Below are positions 26,724 through 35,703 of a DNA stretch of 64,000 bases, piece by piece. Positions within the stretch are counted from its first letter, which is position 1, and each line of letters opens with the position of its first letter. Location: positions 282,563-346,562 of the forward strand of contig NZ_JAERQE010000003.1 of NCBI RefSeq assembly GCF_016734765.1, written 5' to 3'. The notes under the pieces are model-generated. The model did not search any database and had not been told where the DNA came from. It worked only from the letters and a program-made list of their open reading frames with translations. The translations under genes and the position numbers were made by a program. This stretch comes from Microvirga soli (GTDB lineage: Bacteria; Pseudomonadota; Alphaproteobacteria; Rhizobiales; Beijerinckiaceae).

Positions 26724-27191
26724 TCAGATCCTGATCGAGACGATCTCGGCCTGCCCCTGTCCGACGGTGACCGTATCCCCGACCTCCTTGCCCATGAGGG
26801 ATTGTGCAAGAGGCGAGATGTAGGAGAGGCTGCCCCTGGCGGGATCGGCCTCATCTTCACCGACGATGCGGTAGGTCTGTCGTCGTCCGTCCTCGCGCTC
26901 GAAGGTGACTTCGGCTCCAAAGCGGACGTGAGACGTGTCTGTGGGCGGGGGCACCACCTCGGCCGAGACCCGGCGGGCCGACCAGTAGCGTAGATCGCGG
27001 GAGAGACGGGCGACCTCGGCCTTATCGTCCCTGACCTGGGCATCTCTGACGCGCTTCTCAAGGGCTTCGATTTCCGCGTCCATGCGGACCAGACCCGCCG
27101 GCGTGACGAGGTGGTGAGGGCTGATCGACCGATCAGGCAGGTCCTCGAAGGCTTCTCCACCCTCAGGCTCACGAACAAAGGCACGACTCAT
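26724..27191 (-). CDS. GreA/GreB family transcription elongation factor
   Basis: Gre factors stimulate RNA cleavage in backtracked RNA polymerase. N-terminal coiled coil spans about 30-75 (LVRMDAEIEALEKRVRDAQ with HHLVTPAG before it). The C-terminal FKBP-like domain has VTFEREDGRRQTYRIVGEDEA with ISPLAQSLMGKEVGDTV. Length 155 is Gre-like. GGAGG precedes the ATG. Could equally be a Rnk-like RNA polymerase regulator; the full coiled coil favours Gre. Confidence 0.85.
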   Translation of the reverse strand: MSRAFVREPEGGEAFEDLPDRSISPHHLVTPAGLVRMDAEIEALEKRVRDAQVRDDKAEVARLSRDLRYWSARRVSAEVVPPPTDTSHVRFGAEVTFEREDGRRQTYRIVGEDEADPARGSLSYISPLAQSLMGKEVGDTVTVGQGQAEIVSIRI

Positions 27192-27251
27192 GGCGCTTCC
27201 TCCGCCTGAGAAGGAAACGATTCGAGCCCGGCTAAGTTTCCGAGTTGGCCT

Positions 27252-28370
27252 TTAGGACTTTGACTGCCTCAGACGACCCACGATGCCGCCGGGAAAGGCA
27301 TAGACGCTGATGATGAACAAGGCGCCGAGCCACAGCAGCCAGCGGTCCGGATGGATAAGGTTGGGCAGGAGCGGGATACCGGCGAGAGCAGCGCTGCCAG
27401 CCCCCATCAGCACCTGCAGGTAGCTTTGGGCCAGCACGAACACGGCAGCCCCGATGACGGCGCCGTACATGGTGCCCATGCCGCCGATCACGACCATGAG
27501 CAGGATGTCGATCATGATCGAGAAGGACAGGGTGGTGTCTGGCCCGTTATAGCGCAGCCACAAGGCCATGAGGGCGCCCGCGGCGGTCGCGGCAAGCGCG
27601 GAGATGACGGAGGCGGCGGTGCGATAGGCGACTACCCGGTAGCCCAAGGCCTCGGCCCGGAACTCGTTTTCGCGGATCGCCTGGAGCACGCGACCGAAGG
27701 GTGAGTTCACGATCCGCAGCAGGAGGAGGAAGACGACAAGCGAGACGACAAAGACGAGGTAATAGGCGAGCAGGCGCCCGTTGATCATGGTGCCGAAGAC
27801 TGGCTCCGAGAGGACCCGGAAGGCTGGGCGAAGTGCCGGCGGAAGCTGAAACGACAGGCCATCCTCGCCGCCGGTGATGTCGGACAGCTGGGAGGCCAGA
27901 ACGGCCGCCGCGGAGGCGACCGCCAGGGTGATCATCGAGAAGAAGATGGCGCGCACTCGAAGTGATAGGAGACCGATGGCAACTGCCAGAAGGGCTGATA
28001 GGGCAAGAGCCGATACCAGACCGATCGCGACCGAACCCCAGGTGGGGCTGATACGCTCGAGCGCGATGGCAATGCCGTAGCCGCCGATGCCGTAGAACAT
28101 GGTGTGGGCGAAGGACACGATGCCGGAATAGCCGAGTAGGAGGTCGTAGCTTGCGACCAGCACGATGAACACGCAGATCTTCGCCGCCGTGCCCACGGGC
28201 TGGCTGCCCGAGAACAGGAACGGGGTCGCGGCCAGGAGCACGAAGATGGCGAGCAGGATAAAGCTGAGTGCCCGCGAGCGGGGCAGGTCGGAGGACAAAA
28301 GACCGGTCAGGAGACCACCGCGCCGGCGGGTCTCGTCGAAGGCAAGGGAGAGGGCGGGAGACGTGCTCAT
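27252..28370 (-). CDS. Liv-type ABC permease, second transporter (LivM)
   Basis: 372 residues starting MSTSPALSLAFDE; the start overlaps the preceding livH stop by 4 bp (ATGA). Landmarks: LLLGYSGIVSFAHTMFYGIGGYG, RENEFRAEALGYRVVAYR, VVIGGMGTMYGAVIG. Last gene of a five-gene HAAT operon. Distinct from the first Liv set in this window, so it is not a recent duplicate. Confidence 0.9.
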   Translation of the reverse strand: MSTSPALSLAFDETRRRGGLLTGLLSSDLPRSRALSFILLAIFVLLAATPFLFSGSQPVGTAAKICVFIVLVASYDLLLGYSGIVSFAHTMFYGIGGYGIAIALERISPTWGSVAIGLVSALALSALLAVAIGLLSLRVRAIFFSMITLAVASAAAVLASQLSDITGGEDGLSFQLPPALRPAFRVLSEPVFGTMINGRLLAYYLVFVVSLVVFLLLLRIVNSPFGRVLQAIRENEFRAEALGYRVVAYRTAASVISALAATAAGALMALWLRYNGPDTTLSFSIMIDILLMVVIGGMGTMYGAVIGAAVFVLAQSYLQVLMGAGSAALAGIPLLPNLIHPDRWLLWLGALFIISVYAFPGGIVGRLRQSKS

Positions 28371-29389
28371 CGGCGTGCTACCGGAAACAGGCCCTGGGGA
28401 CGCCAGATCAGGACGAGGGCCATGACGAGAATGTTGGAGATCAGGGCCAGCTTCGGCTCGATGAAGCCGACATAATTGGCCACGAGCGCCACGAGGATGG
28501 AGCCGACGAAGCAGCCGCCCACGGAACCGAGGCCGCCGATGATGATGACGATGAACACCAGCACCATCACCTCCATGCCCATGCCGGCGGTGAGCGTCTG
28601 GCGGTAGAACGCCCACATGACGCCGCCAAGACCGGCGAGCGCCGAACCGGCAATGAAGACGCTGACGAAGAGCCGGCGGATGCGGTAGCCGAGCGCCTCG
28701 ACCATCTCGGGGTTCTCGACGCCGGCGCGGATGAGCAGGCCGATCCGGGTGCGGTTGAGCAGCAGCTGCATGCCGACGAACACCACGAGCCCGATGATGA
28801 CCGCCACCACCCGGTAGCGCTCCATGACGATATCGCCGAGCACGAAGGCGCCGCGCAGGGATTGCGGCAGCGGGATCGGGATCGGCGATGCGCCCCATAG
28901 AGCATGGATCAGCTGCTCGGTGACGATCAGGCCGCCCATGGTCACCAGGATCTGCTTCAGGTGGCTGCCATAGACCGGGCGCACGATCACGCGCTCGAAG
29001 ACCGCTCCGGCAAGGGCCGTGACGCCCATGGCGACGAGTATGCACAATGCCAGGAGAGCGAGGTTCAGCCCGATGGAATCCGCCGTTGCCCAACCGGCGA
29101 GCGGCCCCAGGACCAGAAGAGTTGCGTAGGCGCCGAGCGAGATGAAGACGCCGTGCCCGAAATTGATGATGTCCATGAGGCCGAACACAAGGGTGAGCCC
29201 CGAGGCCATCAGGAAGATCATCATGCCCATGGCGAGCCCTGCCACGGTCAGCGTCACCCAGGTCGAAGGACTGCCGACGAAGGGCAGCGCCAGAAGGCCG
29301 AGGGCCGGAATGAGCAGTAGCGGCAGCCAATCCGTCTTTGCGCTGGGGAGTTCGGCCGGGGCCGAGGGTTGGGCAGCCATGTCACTCAT
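28367..29389 (-). CDS. Liv-type ABC permease, second transporter (LivH)
   Basis: 340 residues with an N-terminal extension before the first membrane helix. Landmarks: LVFGLMDIINFGHGVFISLGA, ILVTMGGLIVTEQL, IIIGGLGSVGGCFVGS, ending WRPQGLFPVARR. Overlaps livF by 4 bp at its start and livM by 4 bp at its stop, so the genes are translationally coupled. Confidence 0.92.
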   Translation of the reverse strand: MSDMAAQPSAPAELPSAKTDWLPLLLIPALGLLALPFVGSPSTWVTLTVAGLAMGMMIFLMASGLTLVFGLMDIINFGHGVFISLGAYATLLVLGPLAGWATADSIGLNLALLALCILVAMGVTALAGAVFERVIVRPVYGSHLKQILVTMGGLIVTEQLIHALWGASPIPIPLPQSLRGAFVLGDIVMERYRVVAVIIGLVVFVGMQLLLNRTRIGLLIRAGVENPEMVEALGYRIRRLFVSVFIAGSALAGLGGVMWAFYRQTLTAGMGMEVMVLVFIVIIIGGLGSVGGCFVGSILVALVANYVGFIEPKLALISNILVMALVLIWRPQGLFPVARR

Positions 29390-30111
29390 TGGTGAGCATC
29401 CAGAGAGAGGCCGAGCAGGCGCTGCTGCATGTCCTTGTCCGCCACAAGGTCACTCATGGCACCGGAATGCACGATGCGCCCATCGTCCATCACGACCACA
29501 TTGTCGCCAAGCGCCGAGGCGGCATAGAAATTCTGTTCCACGAGCAGGATCGTCTCGCCCGATGATTTGAGGGCCCGGAACGCCTCGATCATGCTGCGCA
29601 CCATGACGGGAGCCAGACCCTTGGTGGGCTCGTCGATGAGCAGCAGGCGGCGAGGTTCCGCGATGGCGCGGGCGATGGCCAGCATCTGCTTCTGTCCGCC
29701 CGAGAGATTGCCGGCGGGCAGGTTCCAGAAGCGTTTGAGAGCCGGGAAAAGACCGAGGATCCAATCGAGCCGATTCTTGTCGACAGGACCGCTGCGAGCC
29801 GCCAGCACGATGTTCTCGCGCACCGTGAGATCGGTGAAGATGCCCATCGCTTCCGGCACATAGGCGATGCCGGCGCGGGCGATGTCGGGCGTCGACCGGG
29901 TGGTGATGTCGCTGCCGTCGAAGCGGATGTTGCCCGAGGAGGCCTGCCACAGGCCCATGATGGTGCGCAGGGTCGTAGTTTTGCCGGCGCCGTTGCGGCC
30001 GAGCAGCATGGTGAGCTCGCCGGCAGGCACCGTGAAGTCCACACCATGAAGAATATGATAGGGGCCGATATGCGTGTGTACGCCGGAGAGCTGCAGCAGA
30101 GGCTCAGTCAC
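29386..30111 (-). CDS. Liv-type ABC ATPase, second transporter (LivF)
   Basis: 241 residues. Walker A GRNGAGKTTTLRTIMG, signature LSGGQKQMLAIARAIA, Walker B LLLIDEPTKGLAP, LivF-type C-terminus. Start overlaps the end of livG by 8 bp. Confidence 0.92.
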   Translation of the reverse strand: MTEPLLQLSGVHTHIGPYHILHGVDFTVPAGELTMLLGRNGAGKTTTLRTIMGLWQASSGNIRFDGSDITTRSTPDIARAGIAYVPEAMGIFTDLTVRENIVLAARSGPVDKNRLDWILGLFPALKRFWNLPAGNLSGGQKQMLAIARAIAEPRRLLLIDEPTKGLAPVMVRSMIEAFRALKSSGETILLVEQNFYAASALGDNVVVMDDGRIVHSGAMSDLVADKDMQQRLLGLSLDAHQ

Positions 30112-30883
30112 GGGCGACCTCCACGCCGAGATAGGCTTCCTGCACTACCGGCGAGGCGATGACCTCGGCGGGATCGCCATCCGCCACGAGGGCGCCGTTG
30201 TGCAGCACGATGATGCGGTCGGAGAGCGAACGCACCACGTCCATCTTGTGCTCCACGAGAAGCACGGTCGCGTCCCCGCGCTGCCTGATGTCGTTGATGA
30301 GTTCGAGCACGGTCGGCACTTCGTCGACGCTCATGCCGGCGGTCGGCTCGTCGAACATGAAGACCTTCGGCTCCATGGCGATGAGAAGCGCCACCTCGAG
30401 CTTGCGCTGATCCCCGTGCGAGAGGGCTTTCGGCGCGATGTGCCGCTTGTCCGCCAGGCGCACGCGCTCCAGAACCGCCTCGGCCTGCTCGATCAGGTCG
30501 CGGCGCGTGTTCCACACCTTGAGGAGCGACCAGCCTGCGTCGGCGCGGCTCTGCACCGCCAGGCGAACGTTCTCCAGCGCGCTGAGCTGCGGAAAAAGAT
30601 TGGTGAGCTGGAAGGCGCGGCCGAGCCCGCGCTTGGTACGAGCCGAGGGCGCAAGGCCCGTGATGTCCTCGCCACCGACGATCACCTGACCCGATGAGGC
30701 GCGTAGCTGGCCGGAGATCAGGTTGAAGTAGGTGGTCTTGCCGGCGCCATTCGGGCCGACAATCGCCGTGAGCGTGCCGGGGGTGAAGCGGCACGACACG
30801 TCGTTGACGGCCACATGGCCGCCGAAGCGAATCGTAAGCCCGCGCGTTTCAAGCGCGGGCGTCGTTGTCGTTGATGCGGTCAC
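30104..30883 (-). CDS. Liv-type ABC ATPase, second transporter (LivG)
   Basis: 259 residues. Walker A GPNGAGKTTYFNLISG, signature LSHGDQRKLEVALLIA, Walker B VFMFDEPTAGMSVDE, switch LLVEHKMDVV. Starts 8 bp after the binding-protein stop, with no terminator between. Confidence 0.92.
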   Translation of the reverse strand: MTASTTTTPALETRGLTIRFGGHVAVNDVSCRFTPGTLTAIVGPNGAGKTTYFNLISGQLRASSGQVIVGGEDITGLAPSARTKRGLGRAFQLTNLFPQLSALENVRLAVQSRADAGWSLLKVWNTRRDLIEQAEAVLERVRLADKRHIAPKALSHGDQRKLEVALLIAMEPKVFMFDEPTAGMSVDEVPTVLELINDIRQRGDATVLLVEHKMDVVRSLSDRIIVLHNGALVADGDPAEVIASPVVQEAYLGVEVARD

Positions 30884-30891
30884 TGGTCTTT

Positions 30892-32082
30892 TTAACGCTT
30901 GTTCCGAACCGGGACCGGCATCTTGTCGGCCGGGATGGTGGCGACGAGATCGAGCAGGTCGTTCGCGTCCTTGCCGTTGGCCTTGACCTTGAAGTGATAC
31001 ATCTCCTGCAGGGCCTGGTGATCTTCCTTGCGGAAGGTCATGGTTCCCTTCGGCGTTTCGAAGGACATGCCCTCCATGGCCGTGATCAGCTTCTCGGTGT
31101 CGGTGCCGCCGGCCTTCTGGATGGCCGTGACGGCAGCGGAGGCCGCAGCGAAGCCGCCTGCGGTGAAGAAGTCCGGCGGTGCGTTGAAGCGCTTCTGGTG
31201 CTCGGCCACGAGCCAGTCGTTCATCGCGTTCTTCGGGAAGGCATAGTAGTAGTACACTGCGCCTTCCATGCCGGGGTAGTTCTTGTAGATCTGCATGGCC
31301 GGCAGGATGTTGCCGCCGGGCGCAATCTCGATGCCGAAGCGCTCGGGCTTCAGGTCGGCGATCTTCGGCAGCGGATGCTGGCCGGCCCAGATGATGTTGA
31401 TGATCTTCTTGCCCGGCTTGTCCTTCAGCGCGTCGAAGATGCGCTGGGCGGAGGCGGTGAAGTCGGTGGCGTTCTGCGGAGCATATTCCTCGAACACGAC
31501 CTTGGCGTTCGGGCGGATCTGGGCGAGCGCGTTTTTCAGAGCCGCGACGCCATCCTTGCCGAAGGCGTAATCCTGCGCGAGGGTCGCGATCGACACGTCA
31601 CCGCTGGCCGGCACCGCAGCCGCCGCGCCATAGGCGTCCTGGGTCGAGTTGCGGGCAGTGCGGAAGATGAAGCGGTTCCACTTCTCGCCGGTGATCGCGT
31701 CGGCCACAGCGGGCTCCACAATCAGGACCTTGCCGTTCTCCTCGGCCACGGGAAGCATGGCGAGAGCCGCGGCGGACGAGGTGGTGCCCACAGCAAGGTC
31801 AACCTTGTCGTCGTTATAGGCCTGCTCCAGCAGCGTCTTGGAAAGATCTGCCTTGAGCTGGTCGTCCTTCACGATCACGTTGATCTTGCGGCCGTTGATG
31901 GCCATCGTGCCCTTGGTCAGATACTCGAGGCCCATCATGAAGCCGGCTTCGGTCTGCTTGGCATAAGCCTCGAGCGGACCGGTTTTGCCGGCAATCAGAG
32001 CGATCTTGATGTCTTGAGCAAAAGCTGAAGATGCAAAGAAAATTCCTGCCGTAGCGGCAGCGATTTTGAGTCCCAGGCGCAT
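30892..32082 (-). CDS. Periplasmic ligand-binding protein, second Liv-type transporter
   Basis: Type I periplasmic binding protein, 396 residues, signal peptide ending SSAFAQ, ribosome site GGGGAGA. Start of mature chain DIKIALIAGKTGPLEAYAKQ and the AVGTTSSAAALAMLPVAEE hinge are typical of Peripla_BP_6 members that bind amino acids, amides or aromatic acids. First gene of the five-gene operon. Ligand not predictable here. Confidence 0.9.
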   Translation of the reverse strand: MRLGLKIAAATAGIFFASSAFAQDIKIALIAGKTGPLEAYAKQTEAGFMMGLEYLTKGTMAINGRKINVIVKDDQLKADLSKTLLEQAYNDDKVDLAVGTTSSAAALAMLPVAEENGKVLIVEPAVADAITGEKWNRFIFRTARNSTQDAYGAAAAVPASGDVSIATLAQDYAFGKDGVAALKNALAQIRPNAKVVFEEYAPQNATDFTASAQRIFDALKDKPGKKIINIIWAGQHPLPKIADLKPERFGIEIAPGGNILPAMQIYKNYPGMEGAVYYYYAFPKNAMNDWLVAEHQKRFNAPPDFFTAGGFAAASAAVTAIQKAGGTDTEKLITAMEGMSFETPKGTMTFRKEDHQALQEMYHFKVKANGKDANDLLDLVATIPADKMPVPVRNKR

Positions 32083-32189
32083 CGGTCTCCCCGTTCTGTT
32101 ATTGCGCCATTGACGGCTTTGCGTTGCAGCATGTCAAGCGCTGGTCCCACACCGTCCCTAGTCAGAAAGGATGATGCAACGGGTCAGGC

Positions 32190-33125
32190 TCAAGCCTCCG
32201 GCAGCACCGGCGTTTCGATGTCCTTCGCCTCGCGCCCGCGTCGCGCGGCCTCGCGTTCGAGCAGCAGGAGGACCAGCCCCGCCCCGCAGATCACGGCAGC
32301 GCCCACAAGCGTCCAGAACCCCACGACATCGCCGAAGAACAGATAGCCCAGCACGATCGCCCAGACGATGAGGGTGTACTGGTAGGGAGCGACGACGGAT
32401 GCAGGCGCGATCTTCAGGGACCTGTTCACGCAGACATGCGCCACCATGGACACGATGCCGAGCAGGAAGAGGCCAGCGAGATCGAGCGGACTCGGCGTGA
32501 CCCAGGCGAGCGGCGCTGCGACAAGGCCGAAGATCAGGGCTCCGAGGATCTGGCCGAGCACGAGGGTGGCGTCATGGGTGTCCCGCAGCTTGCGGGTCGT
32601 GATCATGAGAAGCGAGTAGAACAGGCTTCCCGCGAGCGCGATGAGCGCAGGCAGCGACAGGGTGGCGGTCGACGGGCGCAGGGCGATCAGCACGCCGACG
32701 AAGCCGCCGGCAATGGCGAGCATGCGCGGCTTGTCGATCTTCTCACCGAGCCAGAAAGCCGCGAAGGCCGCCACATAGATGGGCCCGGCCAGGTAGTAGG
32801 TCATCACGTCCGCGAGCGGCAGATAGGTGACGGCCCAGTAGAAGCAGGCGACCTCCAGGGTCGAGAGCGTGATGCGCACCAAATGCAGACCCGGCTGCGG
32901 CGGGATCTCGAACGGGACCTTCTGCCGGCGCATGAGGGGCAGGAGGACCATGAGGGCCGCGATGCTGCGCAGGAGCAGCACCTGCCCGACGGAATAGGTG
33001 GCGACGAGCCATTTGCCCATGACGTCGTTCATGGCGAACATGAAGACGCCGAGCAGCATCAGGCCGATGCCGACAAGAACGCCTGAACGAACTTTGTGGG
33101 CTGGGGAGGAACCGGAATGAGACAT
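32190..33125 (-). CDS. EamA/DMT family transporter
   Basis: Ten-helix drug/metabolite transporter superfamily member made of two EamA repeats (about 12-140 and 155-290). Start chosen at MSHSGSSPAHK. First repeat: VLLLRSIAALMVLLPL and FYWAVTYLPLADVMTYYLAGP; second: APASVVAPYQYTLIVWAIVLG. 311 residues. Such proteins usually export small metabolites; no substrate is indicated. Divergent from the thioesterase gene. Confidence 0.87.
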   Translation of the reverse strand: MSHSGSSPAHKVRSGVLVGIGLMLLGVFMFAMNDVMGKWLVATYSVGQVLLLRSIAALMVLLPLMRRQKVPFEIPPQPGLHLVRITLSTLEVACFYWAVTYLPLADVMTYYLAGPIYVAAFAAFWLGEKIDKPRMLAIAGGFVGVLIALRPSTATLSLPALIALAGSLFYSLLMITTRKLRDTHDATLVLGQILGALIFGLVAAPLAWVTPSPLDLAGLFLLGIVSMVAHVCVNRSLKIAPASVVAPYQYTLIVWAIVLGYLFFGDVVGFWTLVGAAVICGAGLVLLLLEREAARRGREAKDIETPVLPEA

Positions 33126-33207
33126 GGTGAGGATAAATGCGAGAAAACTGGCTTGATTCCTAGCCCAATGAGCGATGATTGAGGTTGAAGCCCCCTGGAG
33201 AAACCTC

Positions 33208-33663
33208 ATGAACGATCCGGCACCGAAAGACCCTGACTTCGAGGCGCGCGTGCGGGAGAGCTTTGCGCGTCAAGGGCTGATGGTGACGCTGGGCGCATCT
33301 CTGACCCATGTCGCTCCCGGGGTGGTGGAGATTGCCATGCCCGCGTCGTCGGCTGTCTCGCAGCAGCATGGCTTCGTTCATGCGGGAGCCCTGGCCAGCA
33401 TTGCCGATTCCGCTGCCGGCTATGCGGCCCTAACTCTCATGCCGCCCAGTGCCGGCGTTCTCACGGCCGAATTCAAGATCAACCTGATGGCGCCGGGTGT
33501 CGGCGAGCGTATGATCGCACGGGGCAGGGTCATCAAGGCCGGGAGGACGCTGACCCTGGCTCAGACCGACGTCTTTGCCATTCACGAAGGCCGAGAGAAG
33601 CAGATCGCTCTTTTAACCGCCACGCTCATGGCCATCGAGGGGCGCGAGGGCGTGAGCAGCTAG
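33208..33663 (+). CDS. PaaI-type hotdog-fold thioesterase
   Basis: 151 residues from MNDPAPKDPDFE (GGAGAA upstream). Hotdog fold with the HGFVHAGALASIADSAAGYAA-type catalytic helix (key residues: His-Gly, Gly and the Asp of ADSA) and TAEFKINLMAPG. Hydrolyses acyl- or aryl-CoA esters. It lies outside the aromatic operon but could relieve CoA sequestration. Specificity not predictable. Confidence 0.87.
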   Translation: MNDPAPKDPDFEARVRESFARQGLMVTLGASLTHVAPGVVEIAMPASSAVSQQHGFVHAGALASIADSAAGYAALTLMPPSAGVLTAEFKINLMAPGVGERMIARGRVIKAGRTLTLAQTDVFAIHEGREKQIALLTATLMAIEGREGVSS

Positions 33664-33682
33664 AGGACGGTACGAGCCACCT

Positions 33683-33782
33683 TGTCATCCCCGGCGAGCC
33701 AAAGGCGAGGGAAGGGGATCCACTCACAGGCACAGCGCTATGGATTCCCTTCCCCTCCGCTGCGCTCCGGCCGGGAATGACA
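33683..33782. repeat. Palindromic intergenic element, cloverleaf-like
   Basis: Outer stem TGTCATCCCCGGC (33683-33695) pairs with GCCGGGAATGACA (33770-33782) with one mismatch. An inner stem GGGAAGGGGATCCA (33709-33722) pairs with TGGATTCCCTTCCC (33741-33754) with one mismatch. Short arms lie between. It sits between the convergent thioesterase and SMP-30 genes. A related half-element (TGTCATCCCGGC with GGGAAGGAGATCCAT) recurs at about 63880-63917. Likely a multicopy non-coding repeat of the genome that may also end transcripts. Confidence 0.7.
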
Positions 33783-33794
33783 CAGCGGGCATTG

Positions 33795-34709
33795 TTAAAA
33801 GGTCTTCGCCCCGTTCACGGGCAGCATGATGGCATAGAGCGATGTCGTGGCGCAGATGTAGAGACGGTTCCGCTTCGGTCCGCCGAACACCACGTTGGCG
33901 ACGGCTTCCGGAACCAGGATCTTGCCGATGAGGGTGCCGTCGCTCTCGTAGCAGTGCACGCCGTCGCCGGCGCTGGTCCAGATCCGCCCGGCTTCGTCGA
34001 GCCTGAACCCGTCGAACAAGCCTTGTGTGCAGGTGGCGAAGACATTGCCGCCCGAGAGGCTCCCCTGATCGTCGACATCGAAAACCCGGATGTGCCGTGG
34101 TCCGTCCTTCACATGGGTGGCGCCGGTGTCAGCCACATAGAGGCGTCTCTCGTCGGGCGAGAAGGCGATCCCGTTCGGGCGCACGAAATCGTCGGCGACA
34201 ACGCGGACGTCGCCCGTATGCGGATCGATCCGGTAGACGTGGCAGTCACCGATTTCACTTTCCGCCTTGTGCCCCTCATAGTCGGAATCGATCCCATAGG
34301 CGGGGTCCGTGAACCAGATCGATCCATCGGACTTCACCACCACGTCGTTGGGGCTGTTGAAGCGCCCGCCCTGGTAGTGGCTGGCGAGCACCGTGATCGA
34401 GCCGTCATGTTCGGTGCGGGTCACGCGCCGGTTGCCGTGCTCGCAGGTGACCAGGCGGCCTTGTCGATCCACCGTGTTCCCGTTGGAATAGCCGGATGAA
34501 TGGCGGAACACGCTGACGGCGCCCGAGGTTTCATCGAAGCGCATCATCTGGTCGTTGGGCACGTCGCTCCAGACCAGGTAGCGCCCGGCCGGAAAATAGG
34601 CCGGACCTTCCGCCCAGCGGCATCCCTCCGCCAGTTTCTCCAGACGCGCAGATCCGATGTGAAGACGCTGGAACCGATCGTCGAGAACGACGGCGATATC
34701 CCGGAACAT
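33795..34709 (-). CDS. SMP-30/gluconolactonase family protein
   Basis: Six-bladed beta-propeller lactonase, 304 residues. Metal-binding positions are visible: Glu in WAEGPAYFP, Asn in SPNDVVVKSDGSIWFTDPAYG, Asn in RPNGIAFSPDE, Asp in YVADTG. Such enzymes hydrolyse sugar lactones or related esters, mostly with Ca2+ or Zn2+. Start chosen at ATG 34709 with AGGTG upstream; GTG 34721 is an alternative. No signal peptide, so cytoplasmic. Confidence 0.87.
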   Translation of the reverse strand: MFRDIAVVLDDRFQRLHIGSARLEKLAEGCRWAEGPAYFPAGRYLVWSDVPNDQMMRFDETSGAVSVFRHSSGYSNGNTVDRQGRLVTCEHGNRRVTRTEHDGSITVLASHYQGGRFNSPNDVVVKSDGSIWFTDPAYGIDSDYEGHKAESEIGDCHVYRIDPHTGDVRVVADDFVRPNGIAFSPDERRLYVADTGATHVKDGPRHIRVFDVDDQGSLSGGNVFATCTQGLFDGFRLDEAGRIWTSAGDGVHCYESDGTLIGKILVPEAVANVVFGGPKRNRLYICATTSLYAIMLPVNGAKTF

Positions 34710-34727
34710 GGAAACCGGCACCTACCG

Positions 34728-35564
34728 TTAATGCGCCATCAGAACGGGGATGGTCGTGTTGCCGAGGATGTGGCTCGTGGCACCGCCGAAGAACATCTGC
34801 CGCAGGCGGCTCTGGGTATAAGCGCCCTTCACCAGCAGATCGCAGCCAAGAGCCGCGGCTTCCTTCAGGATGGCCTCGCCGGGCCGGTTGGACGGATCGG
34901 GGGCCGTGATGGCTTCCGCCGGCAGGTCATGCATCCGAAGGTGACGGGCAAGCTCCGAGCCGGAAGGACCGGGAACACCCCAGTCCTCGAGCTCGAGAAC
35001 CACGATCCGCTTGGCCTTCCGGAGCAGGGGCATCGAATCCAGCACCGCACGGGCCGTCTCCGTGCTCCGGTTCCAGGCGATGACGGCCGTCTCGCCGAAG
35101 CTGCGGGTCGGAACAGGCGGGGCGATCAGGACGGGCCGTCCAGCCTCGAAGAGGGCGGCCTCCGCCGTGGACAGGCGGGTCTGGCCGTTCGATCCATCGG
35201 GGCGTCCCACGACGATCATGTCGAAGACCCGCCCATAGGCTCCCAGGAAGGCATCCTCCATCAGGCCATCCTGGCGCCAGCCGGAGCTCAGGCCCGCCAT
35301 GCCGGCTGCAGCGCGAGAAATCTGCTTTCCGGTCATGAAGGCCTCGAAACGCTCGCGGCAGGCACGGGCCATCTCGAGGCGGTTCTCGGGAGTGATGGGG
35401 GAGGGAACGCCGATGGCGATGTCCACCGGCAGGACCACCGGGTAATCCGGCGTGATGGCAATCCCCTCGATATAGCTGTCGAACAGCTGGGCGAGCTGCA
35501 GCGCAGCTTCCAGCTGGGGCTCGATGACACCGTGGTCTTCGATCGGGACAAGGATGCTTTTCAT
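34728..35564 (-). CDS. Universal stress protein, tandem UspA domains
   Basis: 278 residues starting MKSILVPIEDHG. The chain has an N-terminal UspA-like half (VFDMIVVGRPDGSNGQTRLS) and a C-terminal half with AVIAWNRSTETARAVLDSMP and a degenerate ATP loop near LLVKGAYTQSRLRQMFFGGATSH. The typical G-2x-G-9x-G-S/T loop is only partly kept, so nucleotide binding is uncertain. A good Shine-Dalgarno is lacking but the start matches the family. Confidence 0.85.
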   Translation of the reverse strand: MKSILVPIEDHGVIEPQLEAALQLAQLFDSYIEGIAITPDYPVVLPVDIAIGVPSPITPENRLEMARACRERFEAFMTGKQISRAAAGMAGLSSGWRQDGLMEDAFLGAYGRVFDMIVVGRPDGSNGQTRLSTAEAALFEAGRPVLIAPPVPTRSFGETAVIAWNRSTETARAVLDSMPLLRKAKRIVVLELEDWGVPGPSGSELARHLRMHDLPAEAITAPDPSNRPGEAILKEAAALGCDLLVKGAYTQSRLRQMFFGGATSHILGNTTIPVLMAH

Positions 35565-35703
35565 AAGGATTATTGTCGCGCTTAAACCTTCTCTCGGCAA
35601 GACTATTCGAAAGTTCACCCCTGCCTGTGGACGGGATCGGGTTTGACATCCGGTTGTCGTCGGCTCCAGCTTGAATGCGCCTGCAAATCAAGGAGCCCCC
35701 ATC

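Noticed and set aside
30892..32082. Second Liv-type transporter as part of the anthranilate island
   Set aside because: Separated by the channel and Gre-like genes, lacks the TTTTAA palindrome, and its binding protein is clearly different; no evidence ties it to the island.
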